Assembly (NCBI RefSeq): GCF_002245895.1
Contig: NZ_NPJZ01000001.1
Span: 372,001-436,000, forward strand
Direction: 5' to 3'
Length of the DNA: 64,000 nt
Source: Rhodococcus sp. OK302
GTDB lineage: Bacteria > Actinomycetota > Actinomycetes > Mycobacteriales > Mycobacteriaceae
Shown in pieces: positions 26,392 to 36,218 of the stretch. Position 1 is the stretch's first letter. Each line of letters begins with the position of its first letter. Position numbers and translations under genes: made by a program. The notes beneath the pieces were generated by a model, which made no database searches, was not told the origin of the DNA, and saw only the letters and a list, made by a program, of their open reading frames with translations.

Positions 26392-27593
26392 CAGTTCTCC
26401 AGAGTTCCGGCGCGGTAGACAGTGACGACGCACGCGCCGCCCAGTCCGAGGTTGTGCTGCAATCCGATTCGAGCGCCCTCGACCTGACGGGCGTCGGCCT
26501 GGCCGCGGAGCTGCCAGGTCAGCTCGGCGCACTGCGCCAAACCTGTGGCACCGAGCGGGTGACCCTTGGAGATCAGGCCGCCGGACGGGTTCACGACCCA
26601 CTGTCCGCCGTAGGTGGTCGCTCCGGATTCGACGAGCTTTCCGCCGTCGCCGGCCGCACACATACCGAGGCCTTCGTAGGTGATGATCTCGTTGATCGCG
26701 AAGCAGTCATGCAGTTCGATGACATCGACATCGTCGATGGTGATGCCGGCTTCTGCGAAGACCTGTTCTGCCGCTGCAGCTGTCATCGGTGCACCGACCA
26801 CGTCGATCATCGACTTCTCGGCAAACGCTGCTTCGGTGTCGGTGGTCATCGCCTGGGCAACGATTTCGATTGCACGGTCTTCGAGACCGTGCTCGCGGAC
26901 GAACTTCTCGCTCACGACGATGGCGGCGCCGGCGCCGTCCGAAGTCGGTGAGCACTGCGAACGCGTCAGCGGTGCGTGAATCATCTTGTCGCCGAGAACC
27001 TGTTCGAGTGTGTACTCGTCACGGAACTGTGCGTACGGGTTGTTGACCGAATGCTTGTGGTTCTTGACCGCAACGGCAGCGATCTGCTCGACAGTGGTGC
27101 CGTACTTCGCCATGTGCTCGGTGGCAGCGTTGCCGAACAGCTGAGCTGTCATGGGCGAACGAGCAAAACCATAGTCCTCGACCATGATCTTGAGCTGCGA
27201 GTCCAAGGTGGTGATCTTGGGCATCTCACCGTTGCCGGTCAGAGCCGTCTTGGTCATCTTCTCGAAGCCCACAGCCAGAGCGCAGTCAGCCTGACCCGCC
27301 TGAACCCACTCGCGCGCCATCATCAGCGCCGTCGAACCCGTGGCGCAGTTGTTGTTGACGTTGAAGATCGGGATACCGGAAAGGCCAGTCTCGTACAGGG
27401 CGCGCTGACCGGCGGTGGACGCATTGAACACGTAACCGACTGCGGCGCGCTGGATCTGGTCGTAGCTGACGCCTGCATCGGCGAGTGCGTTCGAGACAGC
27501 TTCGGTCACCATGTCCGGGTATTCCCAGTCGCGGGTCTCGATCTTCTCGAACTTGGTCATGCCGACACCGACAACAAAGGTGCGATTGCTCAT
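26391..27593 (-). CDS. SCPx/lipid-transfer-type thiolase
   Basis: A 400-aa thiolase-fold protein of the sterol-carrier-protein-x class. It shows VGVGMTKFEK at the start, the active-site Cys in FNVNNNCATGSTAL, HDCFAINE, and GHPLGATGLAQ near the C-terminus. It is close to mycobacterial Ltp1-type proteins. In this operon it could perform the thiolytic or retro-aldol step of side-chain removal. Its start lies 7 nt from the stop of the acyl-CoA dehydrogenase, and its stop overlaps the MaoC start. Confidence 0.85.
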   Translation of the reverse strand: MSNRTFVVGVGMTKFEKIETRDWEYPDMVTEAVSNALADAGVSYDQIQRAAVGYVFNASTAGQRALYETGLSGIPIFNVNNNCATGSTALMMAREWVQAGQADCALAVGFEKMTKTALTGNGEMPKITTLDSQLKIMVEDYGFARSPMTAQLFGNAATEHMAKYGTTVEQIAAVAVKNHKHSVNNPYAQFRDEYTLEQVLGDKMIHAPLTRSQCSPTSDGAGAAIVVSEKFVREHGLEDRAIEIVAQAMTTDTEAAFAEKSMIDVVGAPMTAAAAEQVFAEAGITIDDVDVIELHDCFAINEIITYEGLGMCAAGDGGKLVESGATTYGGQWVVNPSGGLISKGHPLGATGLAQCAELTWQLRGQADARQVEGARIGLQHNLGLGGACVVTVYRAGTLEN

Positions 27594-27600
27594 GCGCGTA

Positions 27601-29781
27601 TCACTTTCCCGGTTCGGGGTCGCGGGGCAGACCCAGGATGCGTTCGCCGATGATGTTCAGCTGAACGTTGGTTGTACCACCGGCGATGGACATGCACTGC
27701 ACGTTCAGGAACATCTGCGTGGGCGACTGGCGATGCTGGTCGCCCAGAAGCGAACTGGGGCCGGCCCATTCCATTGCCAGATCCCAGACCTGCTGGATGT
27801 GCTCGACGCCGATCAGCTTGGAGACCGAAGACTCGGCACCCGGCTGAGCACCCGACAGCGAACGCAGTGTGGTGCGCAGACCCAGCAATCCGCCGGATTG
27901 TGCGTCGCACAGCACCTTTCCGAGAACCGTGAGCTGCTCGTCGTCGATACCGCCAGGCAGTCCGTCGACCAAGCTCAGCAGAGCTTCGCCGCCCGAACCC
28001 AAGGACGAGTCGTTGGACAGAGAAACCCGCTCGTTGGCGAGGGTCGTGCGGGCCAGCTTCCAGCCGTCGCCCGGGCCTGCAACCAAGCACTCGTCGGGAA
28101 CGAAGACATCGTCGAAGAACACCTCGTTGAACAGTGCTTCACCGGTGATCTCGCGCAGCGGGCGGATGTCGAGGCCACTGTTCTTGATGTCGATGAGGAA
28201 GTAGGACAGGCCCTTGTGCTTGGGCACGTCGGCGTCGGTGCGCGCGAGGCAGATGCCCCAGTGCGCTTCGCGTGCCATGGACGTCCAGACCTTCTGGCCC
28301 TGCAGCTTCCAGCCACCGTCGACCTTGGTGGCCTTGGTGCTCAGGGCGGCAAGGTCGGAACCGGCGCCCGGCTCGGAGAACAGCTGGCACCAGACGATGT
28401 CGCCGCGCAGTGACGGCGGAACGAACTTGGCGAGCTGCTCTTCGTTGCCGTGCTCGATGAGGGTCGGGATGACCCAGTTTCCGATGATCATGTCGTGCGG
28501 CTCGAGCTGTGCCTCACGGAGTTCTTCGGCGATCACGAGCTGGCTGACCGCATCTGCGGACTTACCCCAGGGAGCGGTGAAGTGCGGTGCGGTGTAACCC
28601 TTTTCCGCGAGGTACGTCTTTCGCTCAGCGCCCTCGAGGGCGAGGGCGGGAGCGAGTTCCGCGCGAACGTCGGCGCGAATTGCCTCAGCCTCGGGCGGGA
28701 GTTCGATGCTGAGTACGCGACGGGTGCCGGCGATCGTCAGCTCGGCAACCCGGCGACGCCAGGAAGCCGTGGAGCCCAGCAGGATTCGCAGCGACTGCGC
28801 GCGGCGCATGTACAGGTGCGCGTCGTGCTCCCACGTGAAGCCGATGCCACCGAGAACCTGGATGCAATCGCGGGTAACCGAGAAACCAGCTTCGAGGGCG
28901 GTTGCTCCGGCGACAGCGGCAGCGAGAGAAGCCTCTTCGGCGCCGACACCGTTGGCGGGTGTCAGGGCACGGGCAGCGTCCCACGCGCAGACGCGGGCCT
29001 GCTCGGAGAGCGTGAGCATCCGCGCAACCTTGTGCTTGACGCCCTGGAACTGCCCGATGACGCGACCGAACTGCTGACGCACCTTGGCGTAGTCAGTCGA
29101 GGTGGTCACTGCCCAGTCAGCCAGACCGGAGGCCTCGGCAGCAAAAAGTGTTGCAGCAATGTCGAGTACGCGCTGCGTGTCGACTGCGAGGATCTCGGAG
29201 TCCGTGAGAACCAGTCCGTCGACAGTGACCTCGGAGCTACGACGCACAACGTCGTAGCTGGCCAGGTCCGTGACATCGAGGCGGTCACGGTTGATCAGAA
29301 CGTAGCCGCTGTCCGTCGCGAGGAGGAACACGTCGCCGACGTGGCCGCCGAGGATATGGCTGGACGTTCCACTGAGAGTGGCAGTGCCACCGTCGCGGGT
29401 GATCTTCAGCGAACCGGGCTGCAAGGCAACAGCTCCGAGAGTGCTGCCGTCGGCAAGACCGGACAGACGATCGGTGACACCGGCGTCACTGAGGACCGCA
29501 CTGACCACAACGGTGGGCAGGAACGAGCCGGGAACCATGGAGCGTCCCAGTTCCTCGACGACGATCGCGAGCTCGACCAAGCCGTAGCCTGCTCCACCGA
29601 ATTCCTCGGCGATGTGCAGACCGAGGAGGCCCTGCTCGGCGAGACCGTCCCAGAACTGCGGGCGGGTCTCGACCTTGGCCTCGACAGCTTCGCGGATGAC
29701 GGTCGGCGTTGCGTGGCGCGCAGCCCAGCCTCGAACGGAATCGCGGAGGTCGCGATCTTCTTCACTCAATCCAATAGTCAT
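27601..29781 (-). CDS. Fused two-domain acyl-CoA dehydrogenase, FadE34-like
   Basis: At 726 aa it is twice the usual length: two acyl-CoA dehydrogenase domains in one chain (about 1-365 and 370-726), as in mycobacterial FadE34/ChsE3. The first half has HIAEEFGGAGYG and GGIGFTWEHDAHLY; the second has QLFSEPGAGSDLAAL, KVWTSMA and a C-terminal GGTTNVQLNIIGERILGL. FadE34-type enzymes oxidise steroid side-chain acyl-CoAs, which fits the operon. The glutamate base positions were not individually resolved. The ATG at 29781 has only a weak ribosome site and lies 34 nt after the upstream thiolase. Confidence 0.85.
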   Translation of the reverse strand: MTIGLSEEDRDLRDSVRGWAARHATPTVIREAVEAKVETRPQFWDGLAEQGLLGLHIAEEFGGAGYGLVELAIVVEELGRSMVPGSFLPTVVVSAVLSDAGVTDRLSGLADGSTLGAVALQPGSLKITRDGGTATLSGTSSHILGGHVGDVFLLATDSGYVLINRDRLDVTDLASYDVVRRSSEVTVDGLVLTDSEILAVDTQRVLDIAATLFAAEASGLADWAVTTSTDYAKVRQQFGRVIGQFQGVKHKVARMLTLSEQARVCAWDAARALTPANGVGAEEASLAAAVAGATALEAGFSVTRDCIQVLGGIGFTWEHDAHLYMRRAQSLRILLGSTASWRRRVAELTIAGTRRVLSIELPPEAEAIRADVRAELAPALALEGAERKTYLAEKGYTAPHFTAPWGKSADAVSQLVIAEELREAQLEPHDMIIGNWVIPTLIEHGNEEQLAKFVPPSLRGDIVWCQLFSEPGAGSDLAALSTKATKVDGGWKLQGQKVWTSMAREAHWGICLARTDADVPKHKGLSYFLIDIKNSGLDIRPLREITGEALFNEVFFDDVFVPDECLVAGPGDGWKLARTTLANERVSLSNDSSLGSGGEALLSLVDGLPGGIDDEQLTVLGKVLCDAQSGGLLGLRTTLRSLSGAQPGAESSVSKLIGVEHIQQVWDLAMEWAGPSSLLGDQHRQSPTQMFLNVQCMSIAGGTTNVQLNIIGERILGLPRDPEPGK

Positions 29782-29815
29782 ATCTACCTAATCAATTCGA
29801 AAGTACGGGTGCGGG

Positions 29816-31027
<1,212 letters not shown>

Positions 31028-31114
31028 CTACTTTTCTGCAATGTATTCTATTTATGTACGCCGAGCAACGTTACGACGCAAGTCGAGTGTCGATCACAGC
31101 GTTCAAGAAATTAG

Positions 31115-31128
31115 AATTGATTTCAATT
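31115..31128. promoter_or_regulatory. AATTGA-TT-TCAATT inverted repeat
   Basis: A 6-2-6 inverted repeat in AT-rich DNA between the regulator gene and the operon. It may be part of the promoter or a second operator. Confidence 0.35.
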
Positions 31129-31169
31129 TTGACGTCGTAACGAACTCACCCGAACCCGGGCGAACTACG

Positions 31170-31796
31170 TCAGTGCTGCGAGAGATTCACCAGAAGTAAG
31201 TCGCAGCCCTTACGAATGTCGTACTCCGCGTCGGGAATCGAGATGCGACCGTTGAGGCAGGACTGGATCACGCCGAACCACAGTTGCATCAGCAAACGCA
31301 ACGCGGTGTTGTCGTCTTCGGTGGGGTTCTCGATGCCCGCCGCATCCAAGACGATCTGACGAAAACCGCGATCGATCTTTCCGGCGTCGGGGACTGTTGC
31401 GACGTTGGCGGTGCTGGTCGATTGCAGCATCGCTGTCGAGAGGGCCGGCCGACGCAGTAATCCGCGGGTGGCGCGCACCAGGACTTCGTAGACCGCGTCT
31501 TGTGGATTTCCCGAGTTCACCTGCTGTTTGGTGAAGTTGTCGCCGATCTGATCGATCTGCTCGACCATCACCGCAACAAACAGGTGCGTCTTCGACGGGA
31601 AATAGCGGTACAGCGTCCCGATAGCGACACCGGCACGCTTCGCGACCTCGTGCATCTGGACGCGAGCAAGCTCCTTCTCAGTCGCCAACTCCTCCGCCGC
31701 TTGCAACATTCGGACGTGGCGCGCGCGCTGCTCGTCCGAACTGGGCTCGGCAGCGTCCCTGACCTCGGCAATTCTCGGCAACGTCGTCCCCATCAT
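31170..31796 (-). CDS. TetR-family regulator, KstR-like
   Basis: A 208-aa protein. The HTH region VQMHEVAKRAGVAIGTLYRY followed by FPSK is very close to that of KstR, the repressor of cholesterol catabolism in mycobacteria and rhodococci. The C-terminal ligand domain is more diverged. It lies between the beta-oxidation operon (same strand, 190 bp downstream) and divergent kstD, a layout reported for R. erythropolis kstD1. It probably represses one or both in response to a steroid CoA thioester; this is inferred. Two ATGs (31796, 31793) are possible. Confidence 0.83.
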   Translation of the reverse strand: MMGTTLPRIAEVRDAAEPSSDEQRARHVRMLQAAEELATEKELARVQMHEVAKRAGVAIGTLYRYFPSKTHLFVAVMVEQIDQIGDNFTKQQVNSGNPQDAVYEVLVRATRGLLRRPALSTAMLQSTSTANVATVPDAGKIDRGFRQIVLDAAGIENPTEDDNTALRLLMQLWFGVIQSCLNGRISIPDAEYDIRKGCDLLLVNLSQH

Positions 31797-31949
31797 CGAT
31801 AGTGTGTCGCGGCCGATCGCGGCCGATCTAATTCTCGCACTTCACCCATTGAAGCCGGGATATTGCCCGCTCAGTGGGACTTGTCGTAGCCAACGCACGC
31901 CACTCGGTATTGCGTGTAGGCCCCACCCTCTTCGAGTTAGGACGCAATG

Positions 31950-33482
31950 ATGCAGGACTGGACCACCGAGTGCGACGTATTGGTTGTCGGCTCCGGCGGC
32001 GGTGCGCTGACCGGCGCATACACCGCTGCCGCTGCCGGATTGACCACGATCGTCATCGAGAAGACCGACCGTTTCGGCGGCACTTCCGCATACTCGGGCG
32101 CCTCCATCTGGCTGCCCGGCACCCAGGTCCAGGAGCGCGCCGGCCTCCCCGACTCAACCGAGAACGCTCGCACCTACCTGCGCTCGCTGCTCGGCGATTC
32201 CGAAACGGAACGCCAGGACGCCTACGTCGACACCGCGCCGGCCGTCGTCGCATTGCTGGAGCAGAACCCGAATATCGAATTCGAGTTCCGCGCCTTCCCC
32301 GATTACTACAAGGCCGAAGGCCGGATGGATACGGGACGCTCCATCAACCCGCTCGATCTGGATCCCGCCGATATCGGCGATCTCGTCGGCAAGGTCCGCC
32401 CCGAACTGGATCAGGACCGCACCGGCCAGGATCATGCGCCCGGCAAGATGATCGGCGGACGCGCCCTGATCGGTCGCCTTCTCGCAGCCGTCGCAAGCAC
32501 CGGCAAGGCTGATCTCCGCACCGACACCACCCTCACGTCACTGATCGTCGAAGACGGCCGCGTTGTCGGCGCCGAGGTCGAGTCCGGCGGTGAAACCTTG
32601 CGCATCAAGGCAAACCGCGGCGTGCTCATGGCAGCCGGCGGCATCGAAGGCAACGCCGACATGCGCGAGCAGGCCGGCACGCCCGGCAAGGCTCTCTGGA
32701 GCATGGGCCCCTTCGGAGCCAACACCGGCGACGCTATCTCGGCCGGCGTTGCCGTCGGCGGCGCAACGGCATTGCTCGATCAGGCATGGTTCTGCCCCGG
32801 CGTCGAACAGCCCGACGGCTCGGCAGCATTCATGGTCGGCGTGCGCGGCGGCATCGTCGTCGACTCGAAGGGCGAGCGTTACCTCAACGAGTCGCTGCCC
32901 TACGACCAGTTCGGTCGGGCAATGGCGAAGCAGAACGACATCGCCTCAGCCATCCCGTCGTTCATGATCTTCGATTCTCGCGAAGGTGGCGGCCTGCCTG
33001 CCATCAGCATCCCGAACACTGCGCCCGCCAAGCACCTCGAGGCCGGCACCTGGGTAGCTGCCGACACTCTCGAAGAGCTCGCTGCAAAGACCGGACTGCC
33101 GGCCGACGCCTTGCGTAGTTCCGTCGAAAAGTTCAACGACGCAGCTAAATTGGGTGTCGACGATCAGTTCCACCGCGGCGAAGATCCTTACGACGCATTC
33201 TTCTGCCCGCCCAACGGCGGCGCAAACGCTGCCTTGACCGCAATCGAGAACGGCCCGTTCTACGCGGCACGCATCGTCCTCAGTGACCTCGGCACCAAGG
33301 GCGGTCTTGTCACCGACGTCGACGGACGCGTCCTGCGCGCCGACGGCACCGTGATCGACGGCCTGTACGCCGCCGGTAACACGAGCGCGTCCCTGAGCGG
33401 CAACTTCTACCCCGGCCCCGGTGTTCCACTGGGCACGGCCATGGTCTTCTCGTACCGAGCAGCCCAGGACATGGCGAAGTAA
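31950..33482 (+). CDS. kstD: 3-ketosteroid delta1-dehydrogenase
   Basis: At 510 aa it matches R. erythropolis KstD1 exactly in length. The FAD-binding motif is VVGSGGGALTGAYTA. The catalytic residues known for KstD1 are in place: Tyr in FPDYYKAEG (119), Tyr318 in NESLPYDQF, and Tyr487 and Gly491 in NFYPGPGVP. It removes the 1,2-hydrogens of 3-ketosteroids such as androstenedione, which together with 9-alpha-hydroxylation opens ring B. The second ATG (31950) was chosen over 31947 because AGGA is then 7 nt away and the protein begins MQDWT like KstD1. A strong two-way terminator follows. Confidence 0.95.
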   Translation: MQDWTTECDVLVVGSGGGALTGAYTAAAAGLTTIVIEKTDRFGGTSAYSGASIWLPGTQVQERAGLPDSTENARTYLRSLLGDSETERQDAYVDTAPAVVALLEQNPNIEFEFRAFPDYYKAEGRMDTGRSINPLDLDPADIGDLVGKVRPELDQDRTGQDHAPGKMIGGRALIGRLLAAVASTGKADLRTDTTLTSLIVEDGRVVGAEVESGGETLRIKANRGVLMAAGGIEGNADMREQAGTPGKALWSMGPFGANTGDAISAGVAVGGATALLDQAWFCPGVEQPDGSAAFMVGVRGGIVVDSKGERYLNESLPYDQFGRAMAKQNDIASAIPSFMIFDSREGGGLPAISIPNTAPAKHLEAGTWVAADTLEELAAKTGLPADALRSSVEKFNDAAKLGVDDQFHRGEDPYDAFFCPPNGGANAALTAIENGPFYAARIVLSDLGTKGGLVTDVDGRVLRADGTVIDGLYAAGNTSASLSGNFYPGPGVPLGTAMVFSYRAAQDMAK

Positions 33483-33495
33483 AACCTCACAGCTA

Positions 33496-33530
33496 AGGGG
33501 CGGTTGGTCACAGTGACCAACCGCCCCTTG
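33496..33530. terminator. Bidirectional terminator between kstD and the alkylsulfatase gene
   Basis: A 17-bp perfect stem AAGGGGCGGTTGGTCAC around a single A, between convergent genes 53 bp apart. Confidence 0.75.
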
Positions 33531-33535
33531 CTGTT

Positions 33536-35446
33536 TCACGGCGTGACGATATTGAAATTCGGATCGAAGGTATCCGTAATCTTTGCCAGCGTGTCCAGCA
33601 CCGACTGATCGCCTTGTGCCTGGACCTTGCCGCTGTCAAGAATCGCCGATGCTTTGCCAGGTTGCAGCAAAATTCCCGCCAACAACCGTTTCGGACCTAC
33701 CAGTGTGAGTTGCGCATCCGGGACATGGCCGGCGCGAGCATTCAGGACTGCTCGACGCACCCACATGTTCCATTCCTGGCTGGTATCGACAAAGGTAAAG
33801 TTGATCGAAATATCTACGCCGTCAGCCTTTTCGCCGATCAGGTGAACTCCGGCATAGTCGAAGAGGAGATCGACCGGCATCGCGAGGATCGTGTCGGTAC
33901 TGTCGGTGTTGACTTGACCAGCACCGGTGACACCGCTGCGCAATTCCATTGCAGCAGTGAGGAAGATTGCCCGATACTGCGGCACTTCCTGTTGGTAGCC
34001 AAGTTGCTCGTAGGCATCGGCTTGAAGATTCTTCGCCTCCACATCATCAGGATCGGCAAAGACTAGGTGATGCAGGAGTTGCACCGCCCACCGGTAGTCC
34101 CCTGCCTCGAAAGCGTTGCGGCCCTCGGCAAGTATCTTCTCCCGCCCGATCAACTCGACGTGCCGCTTCGCGTGCTCTTCCGGCAGGAGCGGCAGAATCG
34201 TCGCAGGGTCACCGTCCCAGAACCCGAGTTCTTTGTGGAACACCGCACGAACATTGTGGTGCAATCCGCCGTGGTAGTAGCGGTTGTACCACTTCTGGCC
34301 GATCTCCTCCGGAAGTCGGACAACCTCAGCCGCTTCCAGTGGCGTGTACCCCTGATTCGCAAATCGTAGCGCCTGATCGTGAATGAACTTGTACATATCG
34401 CGTTGCGATTCAAGGAATTCCACGACAGTTTCATTTCCCCAAACCGGCCAGGTGTGTGGCCCGTGATGCACCTCCACCTCGTCTCCCCATCTCACCAAAG
34501 TCTCGTCCAGATACCGGGCAAAATTACGGGCATCACGCGTGCGCGCACCACGGATAGTTTGAATGTTGTGCATCGAGTGGTTCGCGTTTTCCGCGCAGGT
34601 GAGCGCTTTGATGGCGGGGATCCAGATGTGCATCTCTTCCGGCGCCTCGGTATCGGGTGCGTAGAGGAACTCGAAGTCCCAGCCCCCAAGGTTGCGTACC
34701 TCTCCGGTCTTGGTGATGCCGTCGGTCGGCGGGATATAGGTCATGTGGATGTTCATGTTGTCGGCACCGGATCCCAGCCCGATCGTCACCAGGCCGCAAT
34801 CACAATGTGGAAGAAGAAGACCGAACGTGTACCCCATCCGGCGTGACATTGCATTCCCGGTGATGACATTCTCGCCGATGGCGTGTTTGTTGAACGACTC
34901 GATGGTTCCCGGCGCGACGATGGGGATCCTCCCCGCCACGACGTCGGCTTCGTCGACTAGTCCTTTGACTCCGGCGTAGTGGTCGAAATGCGTGTGGGTG
35001 TAAATGATTGCGGCGATCGGCTTGTTGTTGCCCAGTTCGCGACGGAACAACTCGAGTCCCGCTTTCGCCAGGTCTGCGCTGGTGGTCGTGTCTATGATGA
35101 CCAGCCCGTCCGGGGCATCGACGATGGTGAGATTCACCGCAAATCGAACTTGGTAGAGCCCGTCCACCACCTTGTAGAGACCGCATCGCCGGACCAGCTG
35201 CGATTGGCGCCACAGACTGGGATTAACGGACTCAGGTGCGTCCTTGTCGTCGCTGATGTAGGTAAACGGTTGGCCGTCATGGATCAGGTCGCCCTTGTCG
35301 TTGAAGACCTGATCGTTCTCCCAACCGGCAATGAAGCCGCGATCAATGTCCCCGAAGTCCTGCCGGTCCGACATCGGATAGTCGGCTACCGCCGCGCGGT
35401 TGATCTCCGCCGTAAACGGTGTTGCCGGATTTGTCTCAGCACCCAT
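33536..35446 (-). CDS. Alkylsulfatase, metallo-beta-lactamase type
   Basis: A 636-aa protein of the SdsA1/BDS1 class, which hydrolyses primary or secondary alkyl sulfates with two zinc ions. The zinc motif THTHFDHYAGV is at residues 150-160, followed by TCAENANHSMHNI; then the helical dimerisation domain (ALRFANQGYTPLEAAEVV) and a C-terminal SCP2-like domain (VDLLFDYAGVHLIGEKADG). It has no obvious signal peptide, so it may be cytoplasmic. The start at 35446 has GGAGGAGAA upstream. It sits between kstD and a degenerate copy of the kstD 3' end. Steroid sulfates are a possible but unproven substrate. Confidence 0.87.
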   Translation of the reverse strand: MGAETNPATPFTAEINRAAVADYPMSDRQDFGDIDRGFIAGWENDQVFNDKGDLIHDGQPFTYISDDKDAPESVNPSLWRQSQLVRRCGLYKVVDGLYQVRFAVNLTIVDAPDGLVIIDTTTSADLAKAGLELFRRELGNNKPIAAIIYTHTHFDHYAGVKGLVDEADVVAGRIPIVAPGTIESFNKHAIGENVITGNAMSRRMGYTFGLLLPHCDCGLVTIGLGSGADNMNIHMTYIPPTDGITKTGEVRNLGGWDFEFLYAPDTEAPEEMHIWIPAIKALTCAENANHSMHNIQTIRGARTRDARNFARYLDETLVRWGDEVEVHHGPHTWPVWGNETVVEFLESQRDMYKFIHDQALRFANQGYTPLEAAEVVRLPEEIGQKWYNRYYHGGLHHNVRAVFHKELGFWDGDPATILPLLPEEHAKRHVELIGREKILAEGRNAFEAGDYRWAVQLLHHLVFADPDDVEAKNLQADAYEQLGYQQEVPQYRAIFLTAAMELRSGVTGAGQVNTDSTDTILAMPVDLLFDYAGVHLIGEKADGVDISINFTFVDTSQEWNMWVRRAVLNARAGHVPDAQLTLVGPKRLLAGILLQPGKASAILDSGKVQAQGDQSVLDTLAKITDTFDPNFNIVTP

Positions 35447-35548
35447 GAAACTTCTCCTCCACTCGGTCCCAGTGCCCCACACGAGTACAAATTGCCAGCG
35501 CATCGGTGTCCGCGCATCACCCATGACAGATGAGATCGATCGGATCTA

Positions 35549-35639
35549 CTGGGCACGGCCATGTCTTCTCGTACCCGGCAGCCCCGAACATAGCGAAGAC
35601 TTCAGAAGCAAAGGGGCAGTTGGCCATGATGACCAACGC
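35549..35639 (+). pseudogene. Degenerate duplicate of the kstD 3' end and terminator
   Basis: About 90 bp align with 33429-33522 in the same orientation: ACTGGGCACGGCCATG, then TCTTCTCGTACC, then the AGGGGC-GTTGG and GACCAAC terminator arms. A one-base deletion and several substitutions break the frame and the hairpin. It lies just upstream of the alkylsulfatase start, so that gene is bracketed by direct repeats of kstD 3' sequence. Confidence 0.75.
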
Positions 35640-35700
35640 GAGCCGGCTCGGCGCCGAAGGACTGCCTGGAGCACCAGCAGCGACGCGGCCACGTTGGCAC

Positions 35701-35850
35701 CTATACCGACTTCCGCCGGCCGGATTCGTTCGGCACCAGCGTCGGACGGTCCGCGAACATCGCTTCGATCCGGGTCTTGATCTCGGCGGTACTCATCGAA
35801 CCACCAGGTGCGATGTACCTCGGAATTGCCGGCGGGTTCGATACGTTCAT
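35701..35850 (-). CDS. Small hypothetical protein (49 aa)
   Basis: It begins MNVSNPPAIPRYIAPGGSM and continues with a short charged helix (STAEIKTRIEAMFADRPT). AAAGGA lies 9 nt before the ATG. It follows the small membrane protein gene on the same strand by 63 bp and may be co-transcribed with it. No family is recognised. Confidence 0.4.
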   Translation of the reverse strand: MNVSNPPAIPRYIAPGGSMSTAEIKTRIEAMFADRPTLVPNESGRRKSV

Positions 35851-35913
35851 GCGTGGATTTCCTTTGCTGCGGTTGTGAATTCGGATGTGCTGAATGAACT
35901 GCCGTTTCCAGCG

Positions 35914-36108
35914 TCAGATCATGAGGGCGGCGACACCGACGCACGCGACGACGAGAGCCGCGACGAGTGCGCACAGTGCGAGGGACCCTGTTACCGCCAG
36001 TGCCGGCGCCGAGGCCGTCGCTGCGGAACCGAGGGCAATGGCCGAGGTCGATCGAAAGCGGGAGGTATACGGTTCTGTCGGGTTCCGGTCGGGCGCGGGG
36101 TTGTCCAT
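35914..36108 (-). CDS. Small single-pass membrane protein (64 aa)
   Basis: The N-terminal ~30 residues are polar (MDNPAPDRNPTEPYTSRFR). The C-terminal half is one long hydrophobic helix (ALCALVAALVVACVGVAALM), so it should sit in the membrane with its N-terminus exposed. GAGGGC lies 5 nt before the ATG. It lies between the WS/DGAT gene and the 49-aa frame, all on the minus strand. The function is unknown. Confidence 0.5.
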   Translation of the reverse strand: MDNPAPDRNPTEPYTSRFRSTSAIALGSAATASAPALAVTGSLALCALVAALVVACVGVAALMI

Positions 36109-36218
36109 GTGATGCCCTCTTCCCTACTTCATTGAATCTCTCTGGAGCACTGCATGTTCAGGGCATTTTCCTCGACCCTGACGTGCGGGGAGTGAATCAT
36201 GTCGACGGCCGAGCGGTC

